Origin: Shimia sp. CNT1-13L.2
GTDB lineage: Bacteria; Pseudomonadota; Alphaproteobacteria; Rhodobacterales; Rhodobacteraceae
Direction of reading: 5' to 3'
NCBI RefSeq assembly: GCF_024331145.1
Contig: NZ_JANDJO010000003.1
Location: forward strand, 310,001-374,000
DNA length: 64,000 nucleotides
The number at the start of each line of letters is the position of its first letter. The first letter of the stretch is position 1. The notes below the pieces were generated by a model that had not been told where the DNA came from, made no database searches, and was given only the letters and a program-made list of their open reading frames with translations. The position numbers were made by a program, and so were the translations under genes. This document shows positions 8,769-17,267 of the stretch, one piece after another.

Positions 8769-9071
8769 TTAGCTTTTGTTCCCCGCCGCGACACGGTCTT
8801 TCATCAGGTGGGACGGGCGGAAGGTCAGAACGCGGCGCGGGTTGATCGGAACCTCTTCGCCGGTCTTGGGATTACGGCCCACGCGGGCTGCCTTGTCGCG
8901 GACACTGAAGGTGCCGAAAGACGAAATCTTGACCTGCTCGCCCCGTACCAGAGCATCCGACATATGTGTCAGAACGCTTTCGACCAGTTGGGCGGAATCG
9001 TTACGTGACAGACCGACTTCGTTGAAGACAGCTTCGCTCAGGTCCATCCGTGTGAGTGTTTTTTCGCTCAT
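8769..9071 (-). CDS. ihfA: Integration host factor subunit alpha
   Basis: DNA-bending nucleoid protein that works as a heterodimer with IhfB in transcription, replication and recombination. It has 100 residues, the normal length. The HU/IHF fold is evident: [14 protein letters not shown] leads into the beta arm [12 protein letters not shown] with the intercalating Pro. It is separated from fabH by about 120 bases that contain a likely promoter, so ihfA and merR probably form their own transcript. Confidence 0.94.
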   Translation of the reverse strand: MSEKTLTRMDLSEAVFNEVGLSRNDSAQLVESVLTHMSDALVRGEQVKISSFGTFSVRDKAARVGRNPKTGEEVPINPRRVLTFRPSHLMKDRVAAGNKS

Positions 9072-9096
9072 GTCTCTCCCCGCTTTTCCTTGGACA

Positions 9097-9126
9097 ACTG
9101 TAGGGGCAAGGAATTTTACGAGTCAA
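9097..9126 (-). promoter_or_regulatory. Predicted promoter of ihfA
   Basis: On the minus strand TTGACT (9126-9121) and TACAGT (9102-9097) are spaced by 18 bases and end 25 bases before the ihfA start. It fits sigma-70 consensus reasonably; not tested. Confidence 0.45.
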
Positions 9127-9191
9127 TATCAACCACTTGTCTGGGGCTGTTTATGTCGGGTTGAGAGGGGAGAATCGTGGAAACTGTGCCG

Positions 9192-10166
9192 TTACCAGCG
9201 CAGAACTACCGATCCCCAAGCCAGACCACCGCCAATTGCCTCGGTTACGAGAAGGTCGCCCGTCTTGATCTTGCCTTCGGTGACACCCACAGAAAGGGCC
9301 AATGGGATCGAGGCTGCAGAGGTGTTTCCGTGGTCCTGAACCGTGACGATCACGCGATCCATCGGGACACCCATTTTCTTGGCGGTGCCCTGGATGATGC
9401 GGATATTGGCCTGATGCGGCACGATCCAATCGACCGCGTCATCGGTCAGGCCGACCTTGCCAAGAGCGGTTTGTGCGGTGGAGGTCAGTTTCTCGACAGC
9501 CTGGCGGAAGAGGGCGTTGCCCTGCATGCGCAGTTTGCCGGAATCTCCGGTCGTCGACACACCGCCATCGACATAGAGCATATCGCGGTAGCGACCGTCC
9601 GAGTTCAGGTCGGCGGCGAGGATGCCGCGATCTTCGTTTGTCCCATTGCCGTCTTCGGCCTGAAGCACGAGCGCCCCGGCACCGTCGCCGAACAGAACGC
9701 ATGTGGCGCGATCCTGCCAGTCCATGATGCGGCTGAAGGTTTCTGCACCGACCACAAGCACGGTCTTGCACTGGCCAGACAGGATCAGGGCATTGGCATT
9801 GGTCAGGGCATAGATGAACCCGGCGCAGACGGCCTGAACATCAAAGCCGAAGCCACGGGTCATGCCTAGTTTCTGCTGCAACATGGTGGCGACAGAGGGA
9901 AACGTCAGGTCGGGTGTGGATGTGGCAACAACAACGCCATCGATGTCATCGGGTTGCAGGCCCGCGTTTTCCAGCGCGGCCTTGGCGGCCTCGTAGCCCA
10001 GATCCGAGGTGGTCTGGTCTTCGGCGGCGAAGCGGCGACGCTCGATTCCGGAGCGGGAGCGAATCCACTCATCCGATGTATCGAGGAAGCTTTCGAACTC
10101 CGAATTAGGAACAATTCGTTCTGGCAAATAATGCCCAACGCCTTTGACGACGGCGCGTAGTGTCAT
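9192..10166 (-). CDS. fabH: 3-oxoacyl-ACP synthase III (KAS III)
   Basis: Starts fatty acid synthesis by condensing acetyl-CoA with malonyl-ACP. The 324 residues carry the full Cys-His-Asn triad: Cys114 in VCAGF, His in VPHQANI near residue 250, and Asn in DHGNTSA near 280. The start overlaps the plsX stop by four bases, so translation is probably coupled. The order yceD-rpmF-plsX-fabH links ribosome assembly with lipid synthesis in many proteobacteria. Confidence 0.95.
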   Translation of the reverse strand: MTLRAVVKGVGHYLPERIVPNSEFESFLDTSDEWIRSRSGIERRRFAAEDQTTSDLGYEAAKAALENAGLQPDDIDGVVVATSTPDLTFPSVATMLQQKLGMTRGFGFDVQAVCAGFIYALTNANALILSGQCKTVLVVGAETFSRIMDWQDRATCVLFGDGAGALVLQAEDGNGTNEDRGILAADLNSDGRYRDMLYVDGGVSTTGDSGKLRMQGNALFRQAVEKLTSTAQTALGKVGLTDDAVDWIVPHQANIRIIQGTAKKMGVPMDRVIVTVQDHGNTSAASIPLALSVGVTEGKIKTGDLLVTEAIGGGLAWGSVVLRW

Positions 10167-11269
10167 GATGTTGTTCCGTTATTGTCCTGTGACGTTGCGG
10201 CATCTTGGGGCAGGCTCACGGCGGATGCAACCCTTGCCGCGAGTTTTTCCGAGAAGCCGGATTGGGACAATTTAAAGGCGAGTTTCACAGCTGCGGATAC
10301 ACCTGTCGCGTCAGAGCTTCCGTGTGATTTCACGACGGTTCCGTTCAGCCCGAGAAAGACGCCGCCATTGACGCGGCGCGGGTCGATCCGCTTGTTAAGG
10401 CGTTGCAGCGAGGTATAGGCCAGAAGGGCAGCAAGGCGCGACAGCGGCGAGAACTTGAAGGCTTCGCGCAGGAGAGAGCCGATCAGGCTCGCCGTGCCTT
10501 CGCCTGTTTTCAACGCGATGTTGCCGGTAAAGCCATCGGTCACGATCACGTCTGCCACGTCACCGGGAATGTCGCCACCTTCGACAAAGCCCACGAATTC
10601 AAAGTTGGCCGTGTCGGCGTTCTCCGAAATCATGTCATGGGCGGCCTTGAGTTCGGCGCGTCCCTTGTGTTCCTCGGTGCCGACGTTCAGCAGGCCAATG
10701 CGGGGGCGTTTCAACTCCATGCCGTTGCGGGCATAGGAGGCGCCCATCAGCGCATATTGCAGCAGGTCATGTTCGTCGGCGCGGATGTCGGCACCTACAT
10801 CGAGCATGATGTTGAAACCACTTGCCGATCGAGACGGCCACAGAACCGCAATGGCGGGGCGATTGATGCCGGGCAGTTTGCGCAGGCGCACCACCGACAG
10901 CATCATCAGGGCGCCGGTATTGCCGCAGGACACGCAGACATCGGCTTCGCCGTTGCGCACGGATTCGATGGCCGACCACATCGAGGTCGACTTGCCGTGG
11001 CGCATCACCTGGCTGGGCTTGTCCTCCATCGTCACCACGCCTTCGGCGTCGCGAATCTCAACCCGTCCCGTCAGCGGCTTTTTCTTGGCCACCAGCTTGG
11101 TCAGGGTGTCCTTCGGGCCGTGCAGGAGGAAGGCGATGTCGGGATTCTTCTTGGCAGAACGCGAAATGCCGGCAACAACTGCTGCCGGCCCTCGGTCGCC
11201 ACCCATGGCGTCAACTGAGATGACGATGCGCCCTGCACCCGATTTCACGGTTTCGGTCTGAGCCGTCAT
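10163..11269 (-). CDS. plsX: Phosphate acyltransferase PlsX
   Basis: Peripheral membrane enzyme that turns acyl-ACP into acyl-phosphate, the acyl donor for PlsY in phospholipid synthesis. Length is 368 residues. The N-terminal strand ISVDAMGGDRGP is the family signature, and VTDGFTGNIALKTGEGTA in the C-terminal half is equally typical. It follows rpmF by 21 bases and overlaps fabH by four. Confidence 0.95.
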   Translation of the reverse strand: MTAQTETVKSGAGRIVISVDAMGGDRGPAAVVAGISRSAKKNPDIAFLLHGPKDTLTKLVAKKKPLTGRVEIRDAEGVVTMEDKPSQVMRHGKSTSMWSAIESVRNGEADVCVSCGNTGALMMLSVVRLRKLPGINRPAIAVLWPSRSASGFNIMLDVGADIRADEHDLLQYALMGASYARNGMELKRPRIGLLNVGTEEHKGRAELKAAHDMISENADTANFEFVGFVEGGDIPGDVADVIVTDGFTGNIALKTGEGTASLIGSLLREAFKFSPLSRLAALLAYTSLQRLNKRIDPRRVNGGVFLGLNGTVVKSHGSSDATGVSAAVKLAFKLSQSGFSEKLAARVASAVSLPQDAATSQDNNGTTS

Positions 11270-11290
11270 GCGGGCGCAATCCCAGTTGGT

Positions 11291-11497
11291 TTATGCTGCG
11301 TCTTCGTCCAGATCGATGTCTTCGACCATCGCAACGACTTCACGGTCGTCGTAGTGGCCGCAGGACGCGCATACGTGGTGGGGGCGTTTCAGTTCGCCGC
11401 AGTTCGGGCATTCGTTCGGGTTGCCGGCAACCAGCGCGTCGTGAGCACGGCGGTTGTTGCGGCGCGATTTCGATACTTTATTCTGCTGGACAGCCAT
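11291..11497 (-). CDS. rpmF: 50S ribosomal protein L32
   Basis: Small zinc-ribbon protein of the large ribosomal subunit, 68 residues. The basic N-terminus [18 protein letters not shown] and the cysteine pairs CPNC and CASC, which hold zinc, identify it. The acidic tail DIDLDEDAA is common in alphaproteobacteria. It is preceded by a 208-base leader after yceD that contains a strong inverted repeat, which may matter for its expression. Confidence 0.97.
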   Translation of the reverse strand: MAVQQNKVSKSRRNNRRAHDALVAGNPNECPNCGELKRPHHVCASCGHYDDREVVAMVEDIDLDEDAA

Positions 11498-11602
11498 TGT
11501 CGCAACCTTCGATTTACTGGGGCGTCGTGCCCGATTTCCTGAGCGTCCCGAGCCAATACGCGACTTGCGTGACCGAGTCCAACTCTAAATTCCAATGAGC
11601 GC

Positions 11603-11646
11603 GCGAAAATACTGGGAAACTCGCAATTCGCAAGAGGTATTTTCGC
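11603..11646. repeat. Perfect 10-bp inverted repeat between yceD and rpmF
   Basis: GCGAAAATAC (11603-11612) and GTATTTTCGC (11637-11646) are exact reverse complements around a 24-base centre that can pair weakly itself. It lies in the only long gap of the yceD-rpmF-plsX-fabH run. It lacks a terminal T run, so a processing site or leader structure is more likely than a full terminator. Confidence 0.5.
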
Positions 11647-11705
11647 ATTCGTCGCCGTATAGGCGGTTTGCCGGTATGGCGCAAGCGCAGCGTTCTGATT
11701 TCGTG

Positions 11706-12278
11706 TCAGTTTTCGCCCTGATCGCCGTCGCTGCCTGCGAGTTTGTCGCGCAGGGATGCCAGGCCTGCAAAGGGGCGGGTATCTTCATCAGTCATCGCTT
11801 TCTTGCCCGGCTCTGTAAATACAGATTCGGAGATCTCGGCACCGTCGGCACGCGGGTAGAGCGGAAGGTTGAGGGCGAGGGCCTCTGCCAGAACCTGATC
11901 GACGTCGATGTGCGTGCCAAGGAGTTCGGCGTTTTCGTCCTCGGGCATCTCGACCTCTCCGTCAACTTCCTCGGGCAGTTCGATGGTCGAGACGAAGCGG
12001 CGCTGGATGTCGACCTCGATCCGCGTTGTCACCGGCGCAAGGGTAACCACGCAGGATTGAATGACGGTTGCGCCAAGACGCGCGTTCAATTGCCAGTCAG
12101 CCTTGCCAAAGCCGCTGATCTCACCTTTGAAACGCACTTTGCGCAGGTCCTGGAGATCGAGTTCGGCAGCAAGAGCCGACAGAGTTTCCTTGTTCGGTAT
12201 GATTTCGAACTTGGTCGGTTGGTTCTGCGGCAGGTCCGCGACACGATAATTTGTGGTCTGAGGCGTCATTTCGCTCAT
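11706..12278 (-). CDS. yceD: YceD/DUF177 family protein
   Basis: A 190-residue member of the DUF177 family, whose gene neighbours rpmF in most bacteria; in plants and E. coli relatives are linked to 23S rRNA accumulation. The hallmark QSCVVTLAPV (Cys followed by T-L-x-P-V) is present near residue 85, followed by an acidic segment. I chose the ATG at 12278; upstream in-frame ATGs at 12296 and 12317 are possible, and none has a strong ribosome binding site. It diverges from the bamE-like gene. Confidence 0.88.
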   Translation of the reverse strand: MSEMTPQTTNYRVADLPQNQPTKFEIIPNKETLSALAAELDLQDLRKVRFKGEISGFGKADWQLNARLGATVIQSCVVTLAPVTTRIEVDIQRRFVSTIELPEEVDGEVEMPEDENAELLGTHIDVDQVLAEALALNLPLYPRADGAEISESVFTEPGKKAMTDEDTRPFAGLASLRDKLAGSDGDQGEN

Positions 12279-12365
12279 GTTACGAGGTGCTTCCATTCTT
12301 GAACCAGAGGCGTTCATTCTGTAAGCGGGATAGAAGGCGTGCAAGGCCAAGACAAGAGGGCAGTT

Positions 12366-12833
12366 ATGACAGGACCGACCAAGGGCTTCAAATCGGCAGT
12401 TTTGGGCGTATGCCTTTTGGCAGCGACGGCCTGTACGACGCAGTACCGCAATCATGGGTATGCGCCTTCTCAGGAAGAACTTGCCGAAGTTGTGGTTGGT
12501 GTCGACACGCGTGACAGTGTGGCCGAGAGTATTGGTACACCGTCTGCCTCGGGTGTCTTAAACGAAGGCGGCTACTATTACGTGCGTAGCCGGGTGCGCC
12601 ACTTTGGGGCGCGCAAGCCTAAAGTTATCGAACGCCGGGTCGTTGCCGTGACCTTCGATAATCGGGGCGTGGTGCGCAACGTTGCCGAATACTCGCTGGA
12701 AGATGGTCAGATTGTACCGCTGTCGCGTCGCGTGACGGACAGTGCTGTTGAAGAACGCAGCGTTCTTGCCCAAATTCTTGGCAATATCAGCAACTTTGGC
12801 GGATTCAACGCGGCGAACAACGGCGGTTTGTAA
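12366..12833 (+). CDS. bamE: SmpA/OmlA (BamE-like) outer membrane lipoprotein
   Basis: Small lipoprotein of the beta-barrel assembly machinery, 155 residues. A signal peptide ends in LLAATAC, a usable though not ideal lipobox, with Cys near residue 20. The SmpA/OmlA domain follows, with TRDSVAESIGTPSASGVL matching the family T-x-x-x-V-x-x-x-L-G-x-P pattern. The ATG at 12366 follows AGAGGG. The C-terminus after about residue 110 is longer than in E. coli BamE. It is transcribed divergently from yceD. Confidence 0.85.
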   Translation: MTGPTKGFKSAVLGVCLLAATACTTQYRNHGYAPSQEELAEVVVGVDTRDSVAESIGTPSASGVLNEGGYYYVRSRVRHFGARKPKVIERRVVAVTFDNRGVVRNVAEYSLEDGQIVPLSRRVTDSAVEERSVLAQILGNISNFGGFNAANNGGL

Positions 12834-12900
12834 AACCTGTCATTAGGGTGTCACGCGTTTATCCCTATATTGATGGGACGAACAAAAGAGCGAGGCATCT

Positions 12901-13638
12901 ATGGTTGCTTTGGCCAAGGGGCGGTATGTCGCCCGTATCGCAGAAACGGAACAAGACCTTCTGGCGGCACAACGCCTGAGGCAGTTGGCCTTTCTTGGTG
13001 ATGAAGACGGGGCGCTGGATCAGGATGCGTTTGATCCGATTTGCACTCATGTGCTTGTAGAAGAGCGGTCCGGCGGACGTTTGGTATGTTGTTTCCGCAT
13101 TCTCCCTTTGGCGGGTGGCGCGGAAATCGACCGTAGCTATTCAGCGCAGTTCTACGAGTTGAGCGCCCTGCGCGACTTTGACGGGCCGATGGTCGAGATG
13201 GGCCGGTTCTGTATTCATCCCGACTGCAACGACCCGGATATCCTGCGCGTGGCATGGGGGGCGATGACCGCCTATGTGGATGAAAACAATGTGGAAATGC
13301 TGTTTGGCTGTTCGTCTTTTGCGGGGACGGATGCCGAGCGGTATTTTGATGCTTTTGCCATGCTGCGCGATCGCCACCTGGCGCCGAAGCGCTGGTTGCC
13401 GCGTGTGAAGGCGCCGAACGTGTTCCGCTTTGCCGCGCGTTTGCGGCGCAAGCCCGACCTGAAGCTGGCCCAGATGCGGATGCCGCCCTTGCTGCGGACC
13501 TACCTGATGATGGGCGGCTGGGTGAGCGACCATGCGGTTGTGGATCGCCAGATGAATACACTGCATGTTTTCACCGGCCTCGAGATCAGGGCCATTCCCC
13601 CGGCACGCAAGCGTCTGTTGCGGGCAATCGGCGCCTGA
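12901..13638 (+). CDS. olsB: L-ornithine N-alpha-acyltransferase, OlsB-like
   Basis: GNAT-fold enzyme expected to move a 3-hydroxyacyl group from ACP to the alpha-amino group of ornithine (or another amino acid), the first step of ornithine-type lipid synthesis. The 245 residues match the OlsB length. Typical segments are LRQLAFLGDED, CCFRILPL, VEMGRFCIHPD and LFGCSSFAGTD. The partner O-acyltransferase OlsA, often adjacent, is not in this neighbourhood. Close relatives such as GlsB use glutamine, so substrate is not certain. Confidence 0.82.
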   Translation: MVALAKGRYVARIAETEQDLLAAQRLRQLAFLGDEDGALDQDAFDPICTHVLVEERSGGRLVCCFRILPLAGGAEIDRSYSAQFYELSALRDFDGPMVEMGRFCIHPDCNDPDILRVAWGAMTAYVDENNVEMLFGCSSFAGTDAERYFDAFAMLRDRHLAPKRWLPRVKAPNVFRFAARLRRKPDLKLAQMRMPPLLRTYLMMGGWVSDHAVVDRQMNTLHVFTGLEIRAIPPARKRLLRAIGA

Positions 13639-13687
13639 GAGCGATGGGGTGTTGACCCTGTGAAGGCGGCGGTTTAGCCCGTCTTTC

Positions 13688-15499
13688 ATGGCACGTGTAC
13701 CTCTTCTGCAAATGAGCGATATCTCCCTGACCTTCGGTGGAGATCCTGTTTTCGACGACCTGAGCCTTGTGGTGCAGCCCGGTGACCGGGTGGCGCTTGT
13801 GGGGCGGAACGGGTCGGGCAAGTCGACCCTGATGAAAGTCATGGCGGGGCTGGTCGAATCCGACCGGGGCGACATTGTCGTGCCACCCGGTGTGCGGGTT
13901 GGCTACATGGAGCAAGACCCTGACATGGCGGGGTTTTCCACGCTGGGAGAGTTTGCGTCTTCGGGGTTGGAGCCGGGAGAACTCTACAAGGTGGAGCGGG
14001 CCAGTGAGGGGCTGAAGTTTGATCCGGATCGTCCCGTCGACACGGCTTCTGGCGGGGAACGGCGACGTGCTGCGCTGGCCAAGCTGATGGCCGAAGCGCC
14101 GGAGTTGATGCTGCTGGACGAGCCGACCAACCACCTTGATATCGAGGCGATTGCCTGGCTGGAAAGCGAGCTGGCCTCGACGCGGGCGGCCTATGTGCTG
14201 ATCTCGCACGATCGGGCCTTTCTGCGGGCGCTGACGCGGGCGACGCTTTGGATCGATCGGGGCATGGTGCGTCGGCAGGAAAAGGGGTTCGAAGGGTTCG
14301 AGGCCTGGCGCGACAAGATCTGGGAAGAGGAAGACATCGCGCGCCACAAGATGGATCGCAAGATCAAGGCCGAAGCGCGGTGGGCCGTCGAGGGCATCAG
14401 CGCCCGGCGCAAGCGCAACCAGGGCCGCGTGAGGGCGCTTCAGGACCTGCGGGCAGAGCGTGCGGCGATGATCAAGCGGCAGGGATCGGCGGCGATGGAG
14501 CTGCAGGCGGGTCCGAAGTCGGGTAAAAAAGTGATTGATGCCAAGGGTTTGACCAAGGCCTTTGGCGAAAAGGCGATTGTGTCGAACTTTTCGATCACGG
14601 TGCAGCGCGGGGATCGCGTGGCTTTTGTCGGGCCGAACGGGGTTGGTAAAACCACGGTCATCAAGATGCTGATGGATCAGGAACCTGCGGATGCGGGGAG
14701 TGTGACGCTTGGCACCAACCTGATCCCCGCGATCTTTGATCAGAGCCGGGCGCAGCTTGATCCGGCGATGAGCCTTTGGGACAGTCTGACCGGTGATCCC
14801 GAGATGCGGGTTTCGGGCAAGGCCGATCAGGTTATGGTGCGCGGCAATCCCAAGCATGTTGTTGGATACCTTAAAGAATTTCTGTTCGACGAGCGGCAGG
14901 CGCGGGCGCCGGTGCGGAGTTTGTCGGGGGGCGAGAAGGCGCGGTTGTTGCTGGCCAAGCTGATGGCGAGGGAAAGCAACATTCTTGTGCTGGACGAACC
15001 GACCAACGATCTGGACGTAGAGACGCTCGATCTGTTGCAGGAGTTGCTGGACGACTATGATGGCACCGTGCTGCTGGTCAGCCACGACCGTGATTTCCTT
15101 GATCGTGTGGCGACCACGACGGTGGCGATGGAAGGCAATGGCAAGGCGGTGGTCTATGCCGGTGGCTGGAGCGATTATCGCGCACAGCGCGGCGACAGTG
15201 ATGCGCCGAAAAAGGAAGAAAAATCAAAGCCCAAGGCGGAGAAGGTAAAGCAGGAAAAGGCCGCGAAGACGGGCCTTAGCTTTACCGAAAAACACCGGCT
15301 TGAGGCGCTGCCGGGGGTGATGGAACGGCTTGAGGCGGAGATTGCCAAGCTGGAAGAGTTCCTGATGGATCCGGAGCTGTTCACCAAGGAGCCGTTGAAG
15401 TTCCAGAAGGCCACGGATGCGCTTGTTGAACGGCAGCAGGCGCTGGCGGAGGCAGAGGAAGAATGGCTGATTCTGGAAGAGAAGGCCGAGGCCGGTTAA
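13688..15499 (+). CDS. uup: ABC-F family ATPase, Uup type
   Basis: Soluble tandem ABC ATPase of 603 residues without membrane segments. Each half has a Walker A (GRNGSGKST and GPNGVGKTT), a signature (SGGERRR and LSGGEKARL) and a Walker B with LLDEPTNHLD or LVLDEPTNDLD. The interdomain linker is charged, and the C-terminal 90 residues form a Lys/Glu-rich coiled coil, the Uup hallmark. ABC-F proteins act on ribosomes, and Uup also affects branched DNA. The gene stands alone between olsB and a convergent gene. Confidence 0.9.
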   Translation: MARVPLLQMSDISLTFGGDPVFDDLSLVVQPGDRVALVGRNGSGKSTLMKVMAGLVESDRGDIVVPPGVRVGYMEQDPDMAGFSTLGEFASSGLEPGELYKVERASEGLKFDPDRPVDTASGGERRRAALAKLMAEAPELMLLDEPTNHLDIEAIAWLESELASTRAAYVLISHDRAFLRALTRATLWIDRGMVRRQEKGFEGFEAWRDKIWEEEDIARHKMDRKIKAEARWAVEGISARRKRNQGRVRALQDLRAERAAMIKRQGSAAMELQAGPKSGKKVIDAKGLTKAFGEKAIVSNFSITVQRGDRVAFVGPNGVGKTTVIKMLMDQEPADAGSVTLGTNLIPAIFDQSRAQLDPAMSLWDSLTGDPEMRVSGKADQVMVRGNPKHVVGYLKEFLFDERQARAPVRSLSGGEKARLLLAKLMARESNILVLDEPTNDLDVETLDLLQELLDDYDGTVLLVSHDRDFLDRVATTTVAMEGNGKAVVYAGGWSDYRAQRGDSDAPKKEEKSKPKAEKVKQEKAAKTGLSFTEKHRLEALPGVMERLEAEIAKLEEFLMDPELFTKEPLKFQKATDALVERQQALAEAEEEWLILEEKAEAG

Positions 15500-15511
15500 C
15501 GCCGGTTTCGG

Positions 15512-15555
15512 CTGTCGGTGCCACGTCGGTATTACGTCGGTATTGCGACGGTATG
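15512..15555. repeat. Four tandem 11-base units
   Basis: Units CTGTCGGTGCC, ACGTCGGTATT, ACGTCGGTATT and GCGACGGTATG run head to tail; the middle two are identical. All share a CGGT core spaced one helical turn apart. They begin 13 bases after the uup stop codon. Confidence 0.6.
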
Positions 15556-15640
15556 GGGGGCTGAAAATCCGGGTGTTAAGACCGCGATCGGTGGTTAATG
15601 CAGCGTGCGTGGGTTAACGGGTTTTCCTACGGCGGCGGGG

Positions 15641-15689
15641 CGGATTTTTCGCGAAAAATCCGGGGTGGCAAAATCTTCGAGAAGATTTT
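15641..15689. repeat. Tandem pair of palindromes between convergent genes
   Basis: A perfect 22-base palindrome at 15641-15662 (arms CGGATTTTT and AAAAATCCG around CGCG) is followed seven bases later by a second stem at 15670-15689 (AAAATCTTC and GAAGATTTT around GA). The second ends on the stop codon of the minus-strand gene. They may act as a two-way terminator. The same layout with other sequence recurs at 58710-58759. Confidence 0.65.
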
Positions 15690-16282
15690 CAGGGCAGCGA
15701 GATGTGCGGGCGATAGCCTGCGCGCAGCGCCGTCAGGGTTGGCGGCGGGGTGAGCAGGGTCACGCTGCCCTGTAGGCGTATTTGGGCCGGTCCATAGCCG
15801 TCGGGGGCAAAGGGCAGTTGCGCGTCCTGCCAGATCAGGGCGGGGCCGTTGGTGGTCAGGATGAAGGCGCCGTCGGGCAGGTCCTGTGCTTCTGCCGTGT
15901 GGCGGCGCTGTTCAAAGCGGCGCGGGATGGCGCGGGCGGCGTGCAGGTGGTGATCGAACTGCTTGATGCTGCCGCTGTGTCCGGCGGCGTCGAGAAAGGC
16001 GCGATAGGCGGCACGGCGGCATTCCCCGCAGGGACGGTGCCCGGCCGCCAGTGCCACGGCTTCGTCATGAAAGAACAGCTCGGTATAGCGGTTCGGGGTC
16101 ATCAGGGTGCGACGGCGGTTCTTGAATTCGGTCAGACAGCAGACCCAGGCCTTGTGCCGCCAGCGGGCGGTGGTCAGGCGGCGATGGTCATCATGCAGCA
16201 CACCGCGATTGCCCATGAAGCCGCCGCGGGCAGGGTGGGCGAGGATCTCTCCTGTGGGCTGGACACGGTTTTGCAGCGGCAT
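15689..16282 (-). CDS. Conserved hypothetical protein with a CGEC motif
   Basis: A soluble 197-residue protein (start MPLQNRVQPTGE) of a type common in Rhodobacteraceae. The N-terminal half has FMGNRGVLHDD and WVCCLTEFKNRRR; the middle has RPCGECRRAAY preceded by His residues, a possible Ada-like metal-binding cluster. No catalytic family is recognised. An in-frame extension to 16432 exists, but the MPLQNRV start fits the conserved N-terminus of the group as I recall it. It converges with uup across the palindrome pair. Confidence 0.65.
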   Translation of the reverse strand: MPLQNRVQPTGEILAHPARGGFMGNRGVLHDDHRRLTTARWRHKAWVCCLTEFKNRRRTLMTPNRYTELFFHDEAVALAAGHRPCGECRRAAYRAFLDAAGHSGSIKQFDHHLHAARAIPRRFEQRRHTAEAQDLPDGAFILTTNGPALIWQDAQLPFAPDGYGPAQIRLQGSVTLLTPPPTLTALRAGYRPHISLP

Positions 16283-16453
16283 GGGGAGAGTGTGGCGGGG
16301 ATTGTGGTGTGGGGCAAGGGGGGAACTTGCGTCTGCTCCAATGGCGGCATTCCGGGTTTGGCCAAGTGACAGATTTATGCAGTCTATGGTTTGGCTCGCA
16401 ATCCAAGTCTTTTGACAATAGCCTGTGGCCAACCTTATCTGACGGACTTCCCT

Positions 16454-17092
16454 ATGCGCGCATTTCTACACTTATTTCCTAGTATTCTTATGATCATTGT
16501 CGCGGCGTCGGCCGCCAGAGGCGAGAACACGGCGTCAGAGCTTCCAAGCCCCGATCGCATACGCGAGCTCTATCAAGAAGCGTCAACCAATTGGCCGACG
16601 ATACCACGCATAGCGCTAATGGCATTTGTCGCGGCGGAGGATCGCTTTTTCTTCGAAAAGCCACCTCAGAACTCGACCATCACGCAAAAGGTTGGAAGTT
16701 GGTATCTTCCACCAGGCACAGGGAGACTCCGAAGGATATCGCTTTCATTTGTGATAGGTGAAGAGCTTACACATGATGAGGTTCTAAACTGGTATGTGAA
16801 CCAGATTTTCCTAGGGCAAACCTGCTTTGGCCTTCCTAGTGCAGCGATGGCTTACTTTGGGAAACCTGTTGAAGATTTGAGACTTGAGGAAGTCGCTTAC
16901 CTAGCTGCACTGCCCAAAGCCCCTATGCTTTTTCATCCTGTGAGGTCCTACGACCGAGCCGTTGAGCGCAGAAATTTCGCGCTATCTGAAATGTTGAAAG
17001 GAGGGTTCATATCAGAACATGAAGCTGAAAGCGCCATCAAGACGGCCCTAGTTGTAATTCAGCCTCTGGAACGCTGCGAACCCGAAGAATAG
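16454..17092 (+). CDS. Shortened, secreted GT51 peptidoglycan transglycosylase-like protein
   Basis: A 212-residue protein with a signal peptide (MRAFLHLFPSILMIIVAASA, cleavage near residue 22). The rest resembles the GT51 domain of class A PBPs and MtgA: EDRFFFEK, STITQK, EVLNWYVNQIFLGQ, AAMAYFGKPVEDLRLEE and AYLAALPKAP. The stretch that normally separates the ED-x-x-F motif from STITQ, including the conserved His-Gly, is nearly absent, and no transpeptidase domain follows. It may be a specialised or inactive relative. Base composition is clearly AT-richer than nearby genes, suggesting transfer. The ATG at 16454 is preferred over upstream TTG codons. Confidence 0.75.
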   Translation: MRAFLHLFPSILMIIVAASAARGENTASELPSPDRIRELYQEASTNWPTIPRIALMAFVAAEDRFFFEKPPQNSTITQKVGSWYLPPGTGRLRRISLSFVIGEELTHDEVLNWYVNQIFLGQTCFGLPSAAMAYFGKPVEDLRLEEVAYLAALPKAPMLFHPVRSYDRAVERRNFALSEMLKGGFISEHEAESAIKTALVVIQPLERCEPEE

Positions 17093-17267
17093 CTGGCGTT
17101 CGCTCTCTGCGCAGCATTGGTGAGTTTGGGTTCGATGCGGACCTTAGCAGCAACGTAGCGGGTTAGATCGGTTGAGCGGCTAATCAGTGAGACTATTCAG
17201 CTAGCGTTGCGGTAGGCCAGAGGTCTGTTATGAGTTTGTCACTTTATCGATCTTGGGAAACGTGCTT

